DNA from: Marasmius tenuissimus
Lineage: Eukaryota; Basidiomycota; Agaricomycetes; Agaricales; Marasmiaceae
Reading direction: 5' to 3'
Assembly (NCBI GenBank): GCA_029532415.1
Contig: JAQOTA010000001.1
Span: 1 to 64,000, forward strand
DNA length: 64,000 nt
The position numbers and the translations under genes are program-made. Below are positions 10,536 through 22,667 of this stretch, piece by piece (the stretch's first letter is position 1; every line of letters starts with the position of its first letter). The notes under the pieces are model-generated. The model was given only the letters and a program-made list of their open reading frames with translations. It did not search any database and was not told the DNA's origin.

Positions 10536-13500
10536 TTTGCTAGGAAGGAAGGCTTGCGAGGGGACGGGTGGGGGGAAGAGAGAGGGAGGGAGGAGGGAAG
10601 TGACGGCGCAAAGCAAGGTTTATATGTGTCTGTGGGATCTGAGTTGCCTCGTGTACATATGATGGCACACATCCCGGCGTCGATTACATACTTGCCATCC
10701 GCGGCCCTATCATTTTGTTCGGGAGTTTTCCTTTTTGCGTCACTCTAACTCTCACCAAAGCCACCATGACTTTCATAACTTGTTTCGATTTAGTTGTACA
10801 CGTACAGAATCACCCCTCCCGGACTTGCTCTACATCATGCTCCAGGCTGGAACGGCTATTCGATAACCACAATGAACGCGTTATCTAGACCGCCGCCTCG
10901 CGTTGCTCAAAATCCGGAAATAGGTACCGCCTCCGCCTCCGAACTGCCACGTTCACTCGATATGACTTCTCCTTTTACTCTCTGACTCGGTGGGGATTGC
11001 CTTCTTTCTCTCAGCGCTCAAGAACCGTAAAGGAACTTTAGATCCTTCCCGTTTATCCCTCGTAGGTACAAATCTTTCAGAATCTGCTTAATTAACACGT
11101 GGATCACACCTGGACCCCCAAGCTTCCAGGCGAACCGACAGGCTCGCGTAGCAGCATAACCGACGGAAAATTTGAAAACGTGGTCGAGTAACGCTGTCGA
11201 AATAGCTGGACAGGTTCTTTCGTTCTGAGACCCACCCCTTTATCGAACAGTACATACCCAACCTGGGTAGGAGATTACTACTGGCCTGGATCACACAGAA
11301 CCCGTTGGAACTTTGGAAGATTTCGAATCACCCCGATCTGCGGTCACCTGGGTCAGTAGATCTGATCTACTCAGACCCTGAGATCTAGCGTAATGTTCCG
11401 ATTCCCAACTTCCATTCTCGTTCTAAGGATATACCTACCGGCGGCTCAAAAGACAGCGTCTATTGTTGAACCCGGACACTAAAGCGAAGAGATTGAGGAA
11501 CTACAGGACCAGAGCTCAAATATACATTAAGGATGGTTTGACTTTGTCGATTCCGGATTCGGGTTATCACTCGTGGTAGGTGAGGGCCCACTGTCAGTAA
11601 GCTGCACGGGGCACTCAGTATCAAGGGTTGAACGGAATGTGGCGTCTTAGCGAGGATCCATTTTGCCCCCATAATCCCATAATGCCTTACCATTTCGGCG
11701 ACCTTGTCTGTTTAGCCCAACACCGTTTCCATGCATTTACGTCCCCTCGGCGTTATGGCTTGGTCGGGATGATACGAATCCTTAAATGTTACAAGCCCTG
11801 GTCACACGCCTCTAATAACATGAGAAATACGGTGATCCCGCGCAACGCGGAAGCACGAGAAAGTGAACCCTTCTATTGTATAGGTTCGGGACCTGATTTC
11901 CCGCAGGCAGAAGGTAGTCTCATTGACTCACTGACGGTCTTTACAAGTCATCTACTGGCAAATTAAAAAAAATTACTTGGTGCACAGTTTATAATTGAAC
12001 GACTGCACGTGGTTAGCCGCGCGCTCAATGTTAGTCTTGGAAAGAATGGGCCTTCCCGTTCAATTCCCGTGTGTTGTGCGCGGGATTCGACAATCTGGGG
12101 TAATGTCGTAGATACGTACCCATTATACGCTGGAGTAACGTATATCTCACCCGACCAGATTGAAATCCATATACTCTCACGAGATGATCACCCCTTTATC
12201 GACCACCTATCAGAACTTCTGTTCTACAGCAGTCGGCAAGCGCCTGGCAAACCCACTGAACTTCGATCCTGTCATGACCAACAGCCTCTCAGATCACATT
12301 CGTGTCGTGCAGAAGCTTACTACGTTCCGCGATCTAAAACGCCACACCACAAGCCGCTGAACTTTGGAAGCGAAACCCTCCCAATCCTCAATTTAGGGCC
12401 CACTGCGGGCCCGACTCGGATATATAACGGCACACCTTCAGATCCGAGTTCCACCCTGATGAGTCGATCGAAGTTCTCCGTACTCCTTGTAGATTGCCGC
12501 CCAGAGAACGCCACCGGCTGTAGCACACTGAGCGGAATCAGGATTCAGGCGCCCAAGCACGCGCTCGGTGTGAATTGCTATGTCCAGTTCTCTTGGACAG
12601 CTTGGGAGATAATAGTGAGCAAGCGCTGATGCTTGATGAAGATATCTATCAGAATGTATTCTACAGCACACGGCGTTTAGGCCAAATTCAGCGGCTAGCA
12701 GTTAGTGACTTTCGTGGTTCCATTCTTCGGAATTTGGGGTATCTGGCACAAGTATCGGGGGGACCAAAGGTTTATGGACACCGTTGCTCAGGCCAACTCA
12801 TTCACCAGTACCCCATAGTCTAGTGATATACCCTCAATGATGATCGTCCGTCGGGGAAACCCCAGAGATGACGACGGTAAAAAAAGGGTCATGCGTTGAG
12901 TAACCACCCTTGGGTCCCAGAGACTGGCGCACAGAATCTTACTGAAGAAATCAAACCCAAAATGAGGCATCTACGACTTAGAATCGGAGCGAATGAGCTG
13001 AGACCGATTTCAAGACTCACATATGCACAGCAGACTGCAGATGTTGGACAGCATTTCATGAGCGCCTAATACAAAGATCGCCCCTTGGCACTTTCATTCG
13101 CAGCGCTTGCTCAGGCCCCAGATTGAACGGATCTATCATTGGATCATTGGAGTGTTGACGTGAGACCAAGCTTATCGAGTCATTTTTAGGTTCCCAAATC
13201 CGCAGTAAGCCACCCGGTGACACGGATGAATGATACACAACATCTGGGGGCATCCTGAATAGGCTTCAATGTCCAAAAGACTCGATACTATTCGAGTATA
13301 AAATCTGATCGTCGGGAGAATAACGACCACCAACCACCAATTTCAGAGCCCATTTTGAGGTGCTGATTGTGCAAGAGCGCATAATTTCCGAATGCCAGAG
13401 ATACCTGTGAGCTGACTCGATTGACCTATCTACGACTACATCTGTTCCTGAACAAGACAAGCGCTCAGCTCTCGATACAATGATAGTCCGACTTGACACC

Positions 13501-15060
13501 CATCGCTGTTGAACACGATTGGGCGTCTGTACTCCACCTGTCCTGCAGATAGGTCCAAATATCTTCGGGGGTATTTCACATTCGCGGATAAGAAAGCACG
13601 AGGATTTTAGCTCGGTGGAGCTTCGGAATGAGCTCACTTCCTTTTGGTGCTGTCACAAGCCCGCGGTCGTTAACTTTACGTGCGAGAACAGACACCGGTA
13701 TTATTCATGGGGCGAAGTTCACGTATTCCCGAAAGCTGCTTCCCTGGCTGAGTCGAACATAAATGCAAAAGCTCGAGAGTTTTGACATGGAGTAGGCTCA
13801 CCGTAATAACACGTAATTGAGTGTACTCGTTCCCCGAGTCAGAACAGTGTTTAATGTTAGCGCGCCCATCAATGAGGATGGAAGTATCTATAGGAATCGT
13901 GGTAGAGTTTGTGTGCACGATTACCGTGGGTCTTTATGCTCGGACTGTGTATACCAAGACCATTCTCGCAAGCGAGGACTAAGTAATGACTACAACAACG
14001 AGTTCAAGTGTCATTTTTCGTGGCAGGAGCTGAAAGGTATGTGGTGGAGAGGTAAGTATTGAAAACATCATTCAAGTAGCCTCTCCTGTTAGTTTATCGC
14101 TCGCACCTCGTGCAGTGTTTGCCGGGCTGGCAAGACTTCATAGCGGGTACAGACGAGCAGCAGCATACCAAAGGTACACCCCTCGAGATGGGTATTAATA
14201 CTCATCGCGATCTCTATAATTTCATAACCGATTCGGTGCGCAGATGTCAAATAATTAGCTTCACGTTCGGCCCACAACAGTACCAATAACACACCTTCAG
14301 CCACCAAATGACGTTGATATTACTTGCACGTCCAACTAAGCCCTCAACCCAGCCTCACCCACCTCGAGTAATTTATTCCTGACGTTTGTCCGAGCGAGCT
14401 CAAAACGATCGAAAACGATCGATAACGACTCTAAAAGGCCCTACAGGATCATACGATTCTTCTGATATCGAGCCGTTGAATTGGCAGTCAGCGTGTTCGC
14501 AGGAGTTCCTCGCTTATCACGGACCTAATCGTTCAGGCAGCTGGCATGAACGTGAGCTTAGATATTAAACACCAAATCGGCTGAGAATGAAAGGGTCCCT
14601 TGTAAGTTGCATGGACCTAGTTGGGAACGCGACAAAAATGCCGATTGATTCTGAAGCGTTTCAGGATATGAGTAACCTCATTTCGAACAAAGTTGCCTGA
14701 CAAAGATCCCACCTGGCTTCAGTTCCCTTCCAATACATAGCCAACCAAGGAGAAGTATCGAAGGGGAATTAACATGGTGGTTCGGAACAGAGGTGCAACT
14801 CGGCCGAAGTTCCAGCGTGTGATACTTAAGTATGGAGGCGCGTGATGCCGACAAGTCGCCGGTGGCGATGTTGGACGGTTTGCTCTCAACTGTCACTGTC
14901 AGATTGATGATCTTGACTTTTTCGATGTGCAGAAAGCGGTAAATTCGAGTTAGAGTTCTCCCTCGATATCTTCTTCGGTCGCAATCTTACCTAGGAGTCA
15001 TAGTGACCAAGACATCGAGATCTTCAACACAATAGGGCGTTTCCATTCTTGGCCGCCTTA
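10536..15060. other. Gene-poor region, no supported gene
   Basis: This 4.5-kb stretch has many short overlapping frames. The longest is 206 codons at 12009-12629 on plus. None shows a domain, a signal peptide or a consistent exon chain. A small palindrome, AGTAGATC-T-GATCTACT, lies at about 11354-11371. I see no repeats longer than that by eye. It may be old, mutated sequence. Confidence 0.45.
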
Positions 15061-15124
15061 CGCTTATACTTATAATTTTGGGCTTATACCGGGTTTTTTG
15101 AACTCCGCGAGGTGCCTCCAGGGT

Positions 15125-15165
15125 CGTATAAGCCCAAATCATAAACATAAGCATAAGCATAAGCA
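15125..15165. repeat. CATAAG-type microsatellite
   Basis: The plus strand carries consecutive units of CATAAG (CATAAACATAAGCATAAGCATAAGCA) next to the older-looking motif AAGCCCAAATCATAA. It is a short tandem array just left of the 400-bp inverted-repeat element. Confidence 0.75.
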
Positions 15166-15224
15166 AGAATTGAAACGACCTAATCGTTCATTTAGAAGCC
15201 TCGGCTCACACATTGGGGACAATA

Positions 15225-15624
15225 GAGTGTATTTGTGGGGGTTTATACGGATTTCATACGCGTTAAGCGGAGCCCTGTTTTCAAAACCAAGTGGACGGAT
15301 AAGAGCGGAAATTTTATCGGAATTTTACAAACCCTTACAATGTCATCTAGGTACCTTATATCTTGAGAGAAGAATCAGCGGAACGGGGCTTCCATCTTTT
15401 GCACGGGTGGGCGAGTGTCGCAGCTCAAATGGCCCACCTCTTTTTTTACCAGTGTCCGGAAGGTATAGGGGCTTAGAGAGAAGGGTTTTCGCCCCCGCTG
15501 GGCCTGCCAAACAAGGTAGTACAATGTAAAATTGTGTGAGGAGCCTGTAAAAATCGGAGAACTGGACGGATTGGAGCACCAAATGGACGGGTCAAAACCC
15601 GTATAAATCCCTACAAATACACTC
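15225..15624. mobile_element. 400-bp non-autonomous TIR element (MITE) with TA target site
   Basis: The left end reads GAGTGTATTTGTGGGGGTTT then ATACGGATTT. The reverse complement of the right end reads GAGTGTATTTGTAGGGATTT then ATACGGGTTT, so the terminal inverted repeats are about 30 bp with three mismatches. The dinucleotide TA sits directly outside both ends (15223-15224 and 15625-15626), as expected for the Tc1/mariner superfamily. No transposase frame exists inside: the open frame at 15098-15529 crosses the left border and has no transposase features. Classification to Tc1/mariner rests on the TA duplication alone. Confidence 0.78.
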
Positions 15625-16939
15625 TAATACAGAGAAAGATTAACAATACAACATGGGATCGAATGGGCGAAGGGTAGAGTGGCGTGGCTTCGGTACGTCA
15701 TCAAAATCTCTTGACCGGTTACTCTCAAAAATTTACCTCGAAACCGCCAATCGCACGCGTACAATGTTCAAGCATCATTGATACATTACTATCATGAACA
15801 CACGGAGAGAAACACATTGGCTGTTCATGTTCCTCTGCTACGGGCAATATGTTGTTTCGACAAGGGAAAAGGACCGTCCTCCTCTACTCGTCGGCTTAGG
15901 AGTCGGGCTAGACATTGACGTCTCTCACTCTCTTGGCACATAATGTCGGCCAACACTCGTTTTAACTGTCGAGGTGCATTCAATCGTGGCTTCAAGATTA
16001 CCGTTACGGGTTGTTGATAGCGTTTTGTCCATTTGCGTCATTCTTTTCGAAGGTCTCAACAAGGCACTGGCTTGCTGGACCCCTGGAGATCTCAATTCTA
16101 TCGAGGGTGCCGTAATAGTACGAAGCCATTGCCGAGTTCTCCGTTAAACAGGATCTAGACGATGTAGCACCTACGAATGAAAGGTGAGTCTTTGAACCAT
16201 CAACCAATTTCGGACCTCCCAACCTCTATTTCTCTTTGGTTTGCAGCCACTCTCAACGCCCTGACTCATCACATGTTCACCCCTTCAGTCCATAGAGACC
16301 TATCCGTGCCACTGCGAAGGATTTTGATCGTCTTAGCCCTCCGTTCAATCCAGAATAGGAAGCGCGAATGTCTCCATTTTGTCATAGATTGGATCCTTCG
16401 AAAGGTCCCTCGTCGGTTCTTGTCACCTCGATCTACTCAGTACCAGGTTGATGGCAAGGCACCCATAATAAATGCGTCCGAGCCAACTCTACTCGTTCGC
16501 ACAGGGACAAATCTCTCTCGGCTTAGAATTAGAAGTTTTGCGCTAAGGGGCGTCAGGGCTGCTGGAGGGTTCCTCATAGGTTCGTTTCGGCAACAAATAA
16601 GGATAATTTCATGGCCGTCCTGACTGGTCATTGAGGACTGGCTTATTTATCTAATGCCTCACTTCTTGTCTCCAAGTCTAGCTTCAATGCCAATCTTGGA
16701 CATGATTGACTGGAGGTCCATAATCCCAATCTGCTTGGGACTCAGCTAGAAAGAAGTCCCCAACGACGTTACTTCAACGCGTTTTTTTACTCTTGAGTGG
16801 CAATACCGAGCAGCGAACGAACAACGATAAGAGCCAATGCGACGCCCTGCCACGGGAGCTAATTTGAGCGCAGGCCCTGATGGATCGGACTCGCCATTAC
16901 GGTGACGAGCAAGCTCGAAATTGTTTTGGTCGTCACTGA

Positions 16940-17060
16940 GAGCGGATCTGGAGAGGGGATTTCCCATATGATGCAGAAATCAGGATTGGAACCCAAATCT
17001 CTGACCTATGTACGCCACATGCGCAACCAACTGCCTCGGGAGTTGCCGCGAACAGCCACC
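16940..17060 (-). repeat. tRNA-like segment with pol III A- and B-box-like motifs (possible SINE head)
   Basis: The minus strand reads GGCAGTTGGTTGCGCATG (A-box-like D-arm), then about 30 bases later GGGTTCCAATCC, which fits the B-box consensus GGTTCNANNCC exactly. The acceptor and T stems do not pair well, so this is not a functional tRNA. It could be the head of a tRNA-derived SINE or a decayed tRNA gene. Confidence 0.35.
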
Positions 17061-17094
17061 GTGAGGAAGTGTGTGTCACAAATGTGACAAATGT

Positions 17095-17617
17095 CCAAGG
17101 GGGGGGGAAAAATAAAATTTATGACCCACACTCGAATTTTTTTTTAAGGCAGGTCGAGGGGGGACTAACTAGCTACGTAATTTCCATATATGGTAAGACT
17201 TACCTTTTTTGGCTGCCCTTCCGGCAATCTCCGAGGTTTTTCACTGACCAGCCTACGCTGGCATCTCTGGAAGTGGCGGCCATGAGTTTGGAGGGTGCTT
17301 ATCATCCTGTGGAGCTCCACCTGAGCCTGACCTAAACTGAAGTCGCGCCTGGGGTGGGGTATGCCCCATACCCACTTAAGCACCACTACAAGGGCTGCAG
17401 GTGGTGAAGATGGTGCTAAAAGGTAAGATTTAGGTTGATTTTCAGCGAGAACAAGCAATTTTCAAGGACACAGTCTGTTCTAGCTCCTTCCAATGCCTTC
17501 AAACGGCCTCATACATCGAAAAAAAATTGGCCTAAAAATTTTTTTAAGGACCCCCGAGGGGGGACTAACTACCCACCCGGGTGTCCGGGATCCACGGCCC
17601 GCCCCCCCCTTGCAAAT
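17095..17617. repeat. G-rich repeat block with CAAGGGGGGGG inverted ends and 37-bp direct repeats
   Basis: The left end is CAAGGGGGGGGG and the right end, on the opposite strand, is CAAGGGGGGGGCGGGCC. Inside, two near-identical copies of TTTTTTTAAGG..GAGGGGGGACTAACTA lie in direct orientation at about 17133-17171 and 17537-17573. The arrangement looks like a decayed mobile element. The minus-strand frame at 17165-17458 is uninterrupted but I do not recognise it. Confidence 0.45.
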
Positions 17618-17958
17618 GTCCTTCCTCCCGACCTTCATCATTTCTCATCACACCTTTTCTGGCTTGTGCTTCCTGCAGTGTTTGTCCTCCTCTCAAAGAG
17701 CTTTGCTGTACGAATGACTTTCCTTCCGCTGGAACCTCCCTCTGATTGATGTATCGGTATCATCGGCCTGAAACATGAAACTTCGACTGCGGAAGGACCT
17801 TAATGGCTCAGGGTCGATCGATCCTCAATAGTCTGGCTTCTCGTTTGGCCGTTAAGGTGCTTATTTTTGACGGACTGCGGAGGTCGTGAATACACTTCGA
17901 GTGAGTAGAATCAGAGACTTGTCGTTTGAATTGGGAGAAAAATTGAGCACGAAACACG

Positions 17959-17969
17959 TTTAAATAGGC
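17959..17969 (+). promoter_or_regulatory. TATA-like box of the peroxidase relic
   Basis: GTTTAAATAGG lies about 35-40 bases before the ATG at 18001, a plausible core-promoter position, so the promoter of this decayed gene is still visible. Confidence 0.35.
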
Positions 17970-18000
17970 CAGTCATCTTCCCTTCTTCTCAGAGCTGCAG

Positions 18001-20007
18001 ATGACTCGCAACAAGATGTCCCTCGTCCTGACAAAGGCTCTGTTTATGCTATATGCCACAGGTCTTTCCGATGCTGTTAACCCTTAGCCAGTTACCCGAA
18101 TGGAGAACTTGGAGAGTCTAGTGTGGGGAAACCGTCTTCTGGAAGGCATCGTTCTTGATTGCGCTACACGTCAGAACCCAACAGTCGCTACTCAATGGAT
18201 TAGATTGGTGCGCTTTACTCCCAAATTACACCGCCGATGTGATTGTGAATCACTTGATACCTGCAAGGCTTACCACGACATGTCTACACACAATGTAGAC
18301 GATGGAAAAGGAGGGTGGATGCTTCTATTGCTTTTGAACTCGAATGGACACAGGTATGAGTTGATGGGGTCTATGATCGCTAGTATACGGCATACTGACA
18401 ACTCAGGGTTTCTCAAGAACGTCGGCCAGGGGATGACAGACTCCCTCAACGACTTTCTTCCTAGGTTGGTGCCCGGAGTATCTTGTCAGTTGATTATATC
18501 TATCACTCCTTCTACGCAATCTCAACACCGCTTACATTTCTCGCTTTCCACTCGTAGTGTCAGATGCAATGACAGCAGGGGTCCTAATGGCAACGATATC
18601 ATGCGGAGGACTTCTCATACCGTTTTGTGGTGGGTGAGTCGATGCAACTTCAGCGGGGCCTGCCACTGTTCCAGAGCCACATCAAGATCTCACATCGCAT
18701 ACAAAATCATTCAGACGACAAGGCTTTACCCGGCCTGAGATGATTGCCCTAGTCGCTTGTGGTCACGCCTTTGGCGGTGTTCGGAGAGCGGATTTTCCAG
18801 AGATTATCCCCAACTCACCCGAAACAGACCTGTTACTGTTCGACGGTACGCAGAGGTTCGACAACGCTGTGTAAGTTCGTCTTCAAGGGAATCTTCATTT
18901 TTTTCTATACTAACGGCCAGCATGATTAGTGTGACCGAATATCTTCAGGGAACGACGACAAATCCCCTGATTATAGGACCTAACGTTACAACTAACTCGG
19001 ACCTTCGTATCTTCTCCAGTGACGGAAACGTTACAATAAAAGGGTCAGCTTCATTACATCTTCCGTTTCGGACATGAACTGAAGTTTAACCTAGCCTCGC
19101 CTCTCCAGATAATTTCAGCAGGACTTGTGCCAACCTGTACAAACGAATGATTGATACCATACCCGCAGGTGTACAATTGACTGAGGTTATAGAACCTGCG
19201 CACCACAAGGTTGGAAACACACAGCTGTTTCCAGGAAAGGGCGATGGGCTCCTACATTCGTCACTCAACTACTTACGGGTGCGCTTCGAGATTAACTTGT
19301 ATATCCGTGTCATCAACTCACCATTCAATAATGGCAGGTGCTAGGCGTGAACCCCCAGTAACATTGTTCTTCAGCGATCGCCAAACACCGGCCGGCATAT
19401 GCCCCACCAAAGGCTGCTCGAGCTCCTCTACGGGAAGCTTTATCAATGAAGGCTCCTTCATGTTGGCCAAACGCGGCTTTGACGGACACATCACATACGA
19501 TTTCGATGTCAAGGTCAGTGCTACGAACTCCATCTCCAAGTTTTGATTCACCGTTGACGAGGGAGACGGCTCGGAACCCACCTTGGTCGATAACTTCGGC
19601 GGGGCTGGGTTCGTCCTAGACCAGAAAAAATTTCTTTTCGATCCATCTCGGACAGGTTTGATGTTCGACCCCACGGTCATGAACGTCGTAACTGCGGTGA
19701 GCTCTTTTGCCTACCAAGTCGGCGACGTGTTGTCATCGAGGTCTTGACACAGCTACGAATTACAAACGCGTCCGAAACCACTAATCTAACACTGACGACG
19801 TGGAAGGCCCCCTCGTTCAGAACCCACCCGACGATACCTACTCGAGCAACGCTTCAGATGTCCGCTGACCCCCGGTTCTCACCGGAAATGGGTTACACAT
19901 TCTTCTCGACCAATATTTCTATAGACGTATCTTGGATGGATATTGAGGCTCACGTCGGGGAAGAAACATTCCGAAAGGCGGACCTGAGGATTTTCGAGAT
20001 AGATTGA
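18001..20007 (+). pseudogene. Decayed secreted heme peroxidase gene (class II-like)
   Basis: The frame opens with a signal-peptide-like N-terminus (MTRNKMSLVLTKALFMLYAT). With introns removed, a plant/fungal peroxidase emerges. The distal side is WIRL then AYHDMSTHNVDDG, with Arg and His in the expected R-x3-H spacing. Later come a GRVDATSAGPATVPEPHQD-like segment, the proximal His in MIALVACGHAFGGVRRADFP (about 18740-18800), then SEYLQGTT-like and NSDLRIFSSDGN segments, and a C-terminal domain ending RKADLRIFEID. In-frame stops interrupt it at 18085 (TAG after DAVNP), 18635 (TGA where relatives have Arg in GGRVDAT) and 19544 (TGA after SISKF). The Arg of FRGG is Cys here. Each is a single transition, mostly at CpG. 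Such peroxidases act outside the cell on phenolic or lignin-type substrates. This copy should be dead. Confidence 0.75.
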
Positions 20008-20249
20008 AATATCACGAATGGTGGCCGTGCTCGTGTCAAATTTCATAGAAGTAGCTGAAAATACGAACTCTGAATATGCCTAGGTGATCTCGGGGTACAA
20101 AGAGAAACCATCGTTAATGATCGTTGTCAGCGGTTATACCTCCCAACAACTCAGCGCCACATCGTTCTTCGGAATCAGAAACGAGCCGTGTTCTACACGT
20201 CTCGGCACGCATATTCACCCCACCTGGTGTCGGGCGCTGTCAATAACTG

Positions 20250-20298
20250 CCTTAGCATCAGAGCATCACCTTAGTCACCTACATCAAGATGTGGGGTG
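20250..20298. repeat. Right arm of inverted homology to 3375-3425
   Basis: This is the reverse-complement partner of 3375-3425, sharing the exact word ACATCAAGATGTGGGG and a gapped GCATC-AGAGCATCACC segment. It lies between the peroxidase relic and PPxY gene B, so the duplicated unit includes sequence upstream of the PPxY gene. Confidence 0.55.
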
Positions 20299-20719
20299 GA
20301 AGAACTAGATATGGGTTTTGTGTCTGTCGAACCAAAATTAGGAGCCTGCAAGTGTGGTTGCAACAACGGTCAACGTCTATCCGCTTACTTTTCCCCTCAC
20401 AGTCCCAGGTTTCTACTCTTCCTATCAGTAAAACATACCTCTGAATGACCGGGATGACATATCCTATCAAACCTTGTTAGAACGTGATGAGAGCAGATCA
20501 AATTTGATCCACCACGGCTGTTGCCAGGCTCAAGAAGCTCATAAATATTCAGTTATACATCGAGGCCGTTCTAATCCTTCTTTGATACCTTTCTACCCCA
20601 GGAATCGCCCTGCGCTCGGGCTTGTCCCAATACACGCCATGCACGCCTGTCCGCCCTCGGTTCTCTCCACAATCATGCTTACCCAACCTTGCCTGCATTC
20701 TCAACGCCATTTACGCGAT

Positions 20720-21298
20720 ATGTCCAGCATCCCTGACGACTCAAATCTCGGTGTCAAGATCGGGATACCGATCACACTAGGAATCATAATAGGCCTGTGG
20801 GTATTCCTCTGTATCAGACAGAGGAGACAGGGTACGTCAAGCTAACACCCAAGTTCCATGTCCAGTAGCCTGAGAATCGAATACTCACTCGCACGCTTGA
20901 TGGTCGATACAGCTCAACGTCGACGGGATCTAGAAACACCCGATCCATTGCCTATCATTCCACCCTGGGAAGTGCAACCTTCGGATTCCGAGGCGACTGC
21001 ACTTTTCCTCTCTTCGCTCTCACAACAAAATGGATCTGCGAGAGAACGGGAGCGAGAAGTGGCGGAGAGGCAGGGGAATATCCTTCGCTCTAGTGTCGTA
21101 GTTGATCGCTCTAGCGTCGTAGTTGAACCACCGAGCTCTCAAGGGAATCTAGGTGATGTCGCTGTACTTCGGGAGCAACTGAACGCGGTTATGCACAGGG
21201 TCCATATTTTGGAGACGGGCGGGCAATCCCATGATCACGTTCATGAGCACCCTCCTCCAATTTATAGCTCGGCGCCTCACAGTCCCCAGTCCGCTTAA
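20720..21298 (+). CDS. Small single-pass membrane protein with C-terminal PPxY tail (paralog B)
   Basis: Exons 20720-20831 and 20913-21298 join across an 81-nt intron (GTACGT...ACAG) to give 165 residues. The layout equals paralog A: short N-terminus MSSIPDDSNLG, one helix (VKIGIPITLGIIIGLWVFLC), basic RQRRQAQRRR, the conserved DLETPDPLPIIPPWEVQPS block, a charged Ser/Glu stretch containing a small internal repeat (RSSVVVDRSSVVVE), the coiled-coil-like VAVLREQLNAVMHRVHILE and a terminal PPIY motif. It has the same intron position and phase as A. An intact frame in both copies, next to relics with many stops, suggests it is or recently was under constraint. The function is unknown. Confidence 0.72.
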
Positions 21299-22667
21299 TC
21301 TCTATCCTTTCTTATATTGTAGAAGTTATTCCTGCACACTATTGTCCATCTTTACTTGCACAACTTCACGTACTCAGAATTATGTGTCATTCAGCATCAT
21401 ACAGTATTGTACCCCAATCTTCGTCTCAGCCGGTGCAATCGTAATCTTCTGATGTTTCATTGGCTGAAGGCTAAGTCGAATGCCCACATCCCCTGTTGAT
21501 CACTCGTCCGTAGTGGAGAAAGTACCGAGTGGCCATACGTGCAGGGTAAGTGATCTGATTCTCGACACAGCCCTAGAGCAATCAGATCTCCTGACATAGC
21601 CCGTAGATGAGCTCCACCCAGTTTCGTGGACTCCACCGTCCCAGCTTGCTTGAGAGAGAAAGGCCAAGCCGAACGAATGAATAAACTTCAGCAATTTCGT
21701 GAGCAAGAAGGAGGGACACCGTTCAGGTCCCATCAACACCCTTGTGGATCGAACAACCGCCATTGGAGTCCCGAAGGATGCGATGTATCTCAATCAGAAG
21801 CGACTTCTCCTTCCTTTAATCGATATCCGACTGAGATCGTGTCAGAGACTATCACGGCTCGGATGTCGTACAAGTACGAGTCTTGATAGTTGATAGATCA
21901 AGGCTGCTGTTGTTGCCACGACCTCGCTGATGGTGTTGTTTTCGGAGAGCGTGGGATCGAGGACTGGGTGAGAAGGAAAGGGTAGGGCTTTTGTATACTG
22001 CTCAGCGAACGTGTTTTGGCAAAAAAACGCTGGGGCGTACCAATCGCAAGAGTCTTCATAACGAATATAGGCTGCTGAGTGATTCCTAGTGCTATGGTTG
22101 TGCTATGGGATGGGACGAACCTTTTCAATGGGGCGTTTTCACAGATTATAGAAGTATCAGCCATCATTTGTCACGAGAATGGAGTGAATCAACAGGCTCA
22201 GACTCGAGTCAACCTTCGGTTTGCTAGGTCTCTGTGCTACTACAAGCTCGAATAAATGGAAGTTCATTTGCATCGGCGTGCCTGACAGCATTGATGGGTT
22301 GAATGCGTGAGAAATGATCGAACATCTGGACGCCAAATCGATGAAGGATTTACTTGTGTAAGGTATTATCCTATATAATGCGAGTATGCCCTTCGTCACA
22401 GATTCCAAATGAAAGCAGATTCCAAATGAAAGGCGAGTCCGAATTTCCGGAAAAGAAAATATTTCCTCCCACGGAAGTCACCCGTCGCTATATCCGGTCA
22501 CTCCCGTGTGACACCTGTGACAACGCTCCTTCGTTTCAACCACCATGGCCGACATCTCACTTTTCCACAACTTCGATATTTTGCCCTTTGATTCTCGCTT
22601 AACCCTGTCCGATATCTTTTAAATATCTCTCCTAGTCTATCTCACCAACAGTGATGCACCGGGTCAA
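21299..22667. other. Intergenic stretch with unsupported frames
   Basis: The minus strand has an 89-codon frame at 21898-22167 (starting MMADTSIICENAPLKR) that may include introns. I see no domain in it. The AT-rich, TATA-like TTTTAAATATC at about 22617 precedes the next possible start at 22668. Confidence 0.35.

Noticed and set aside
12009..12629. Longest open frame (206 codons) of the gene-poor region, plus strand
   Set aside because: No domain, no splice-linked neighbours, and other frames in the same stretch are also partly open. It is consistent with chance.
15098..15529. 143-codon frame across the left border of the 400-bp element
   Set aside because: It starts in the microsatellite and crosses the TIR, with no transposase motifs.
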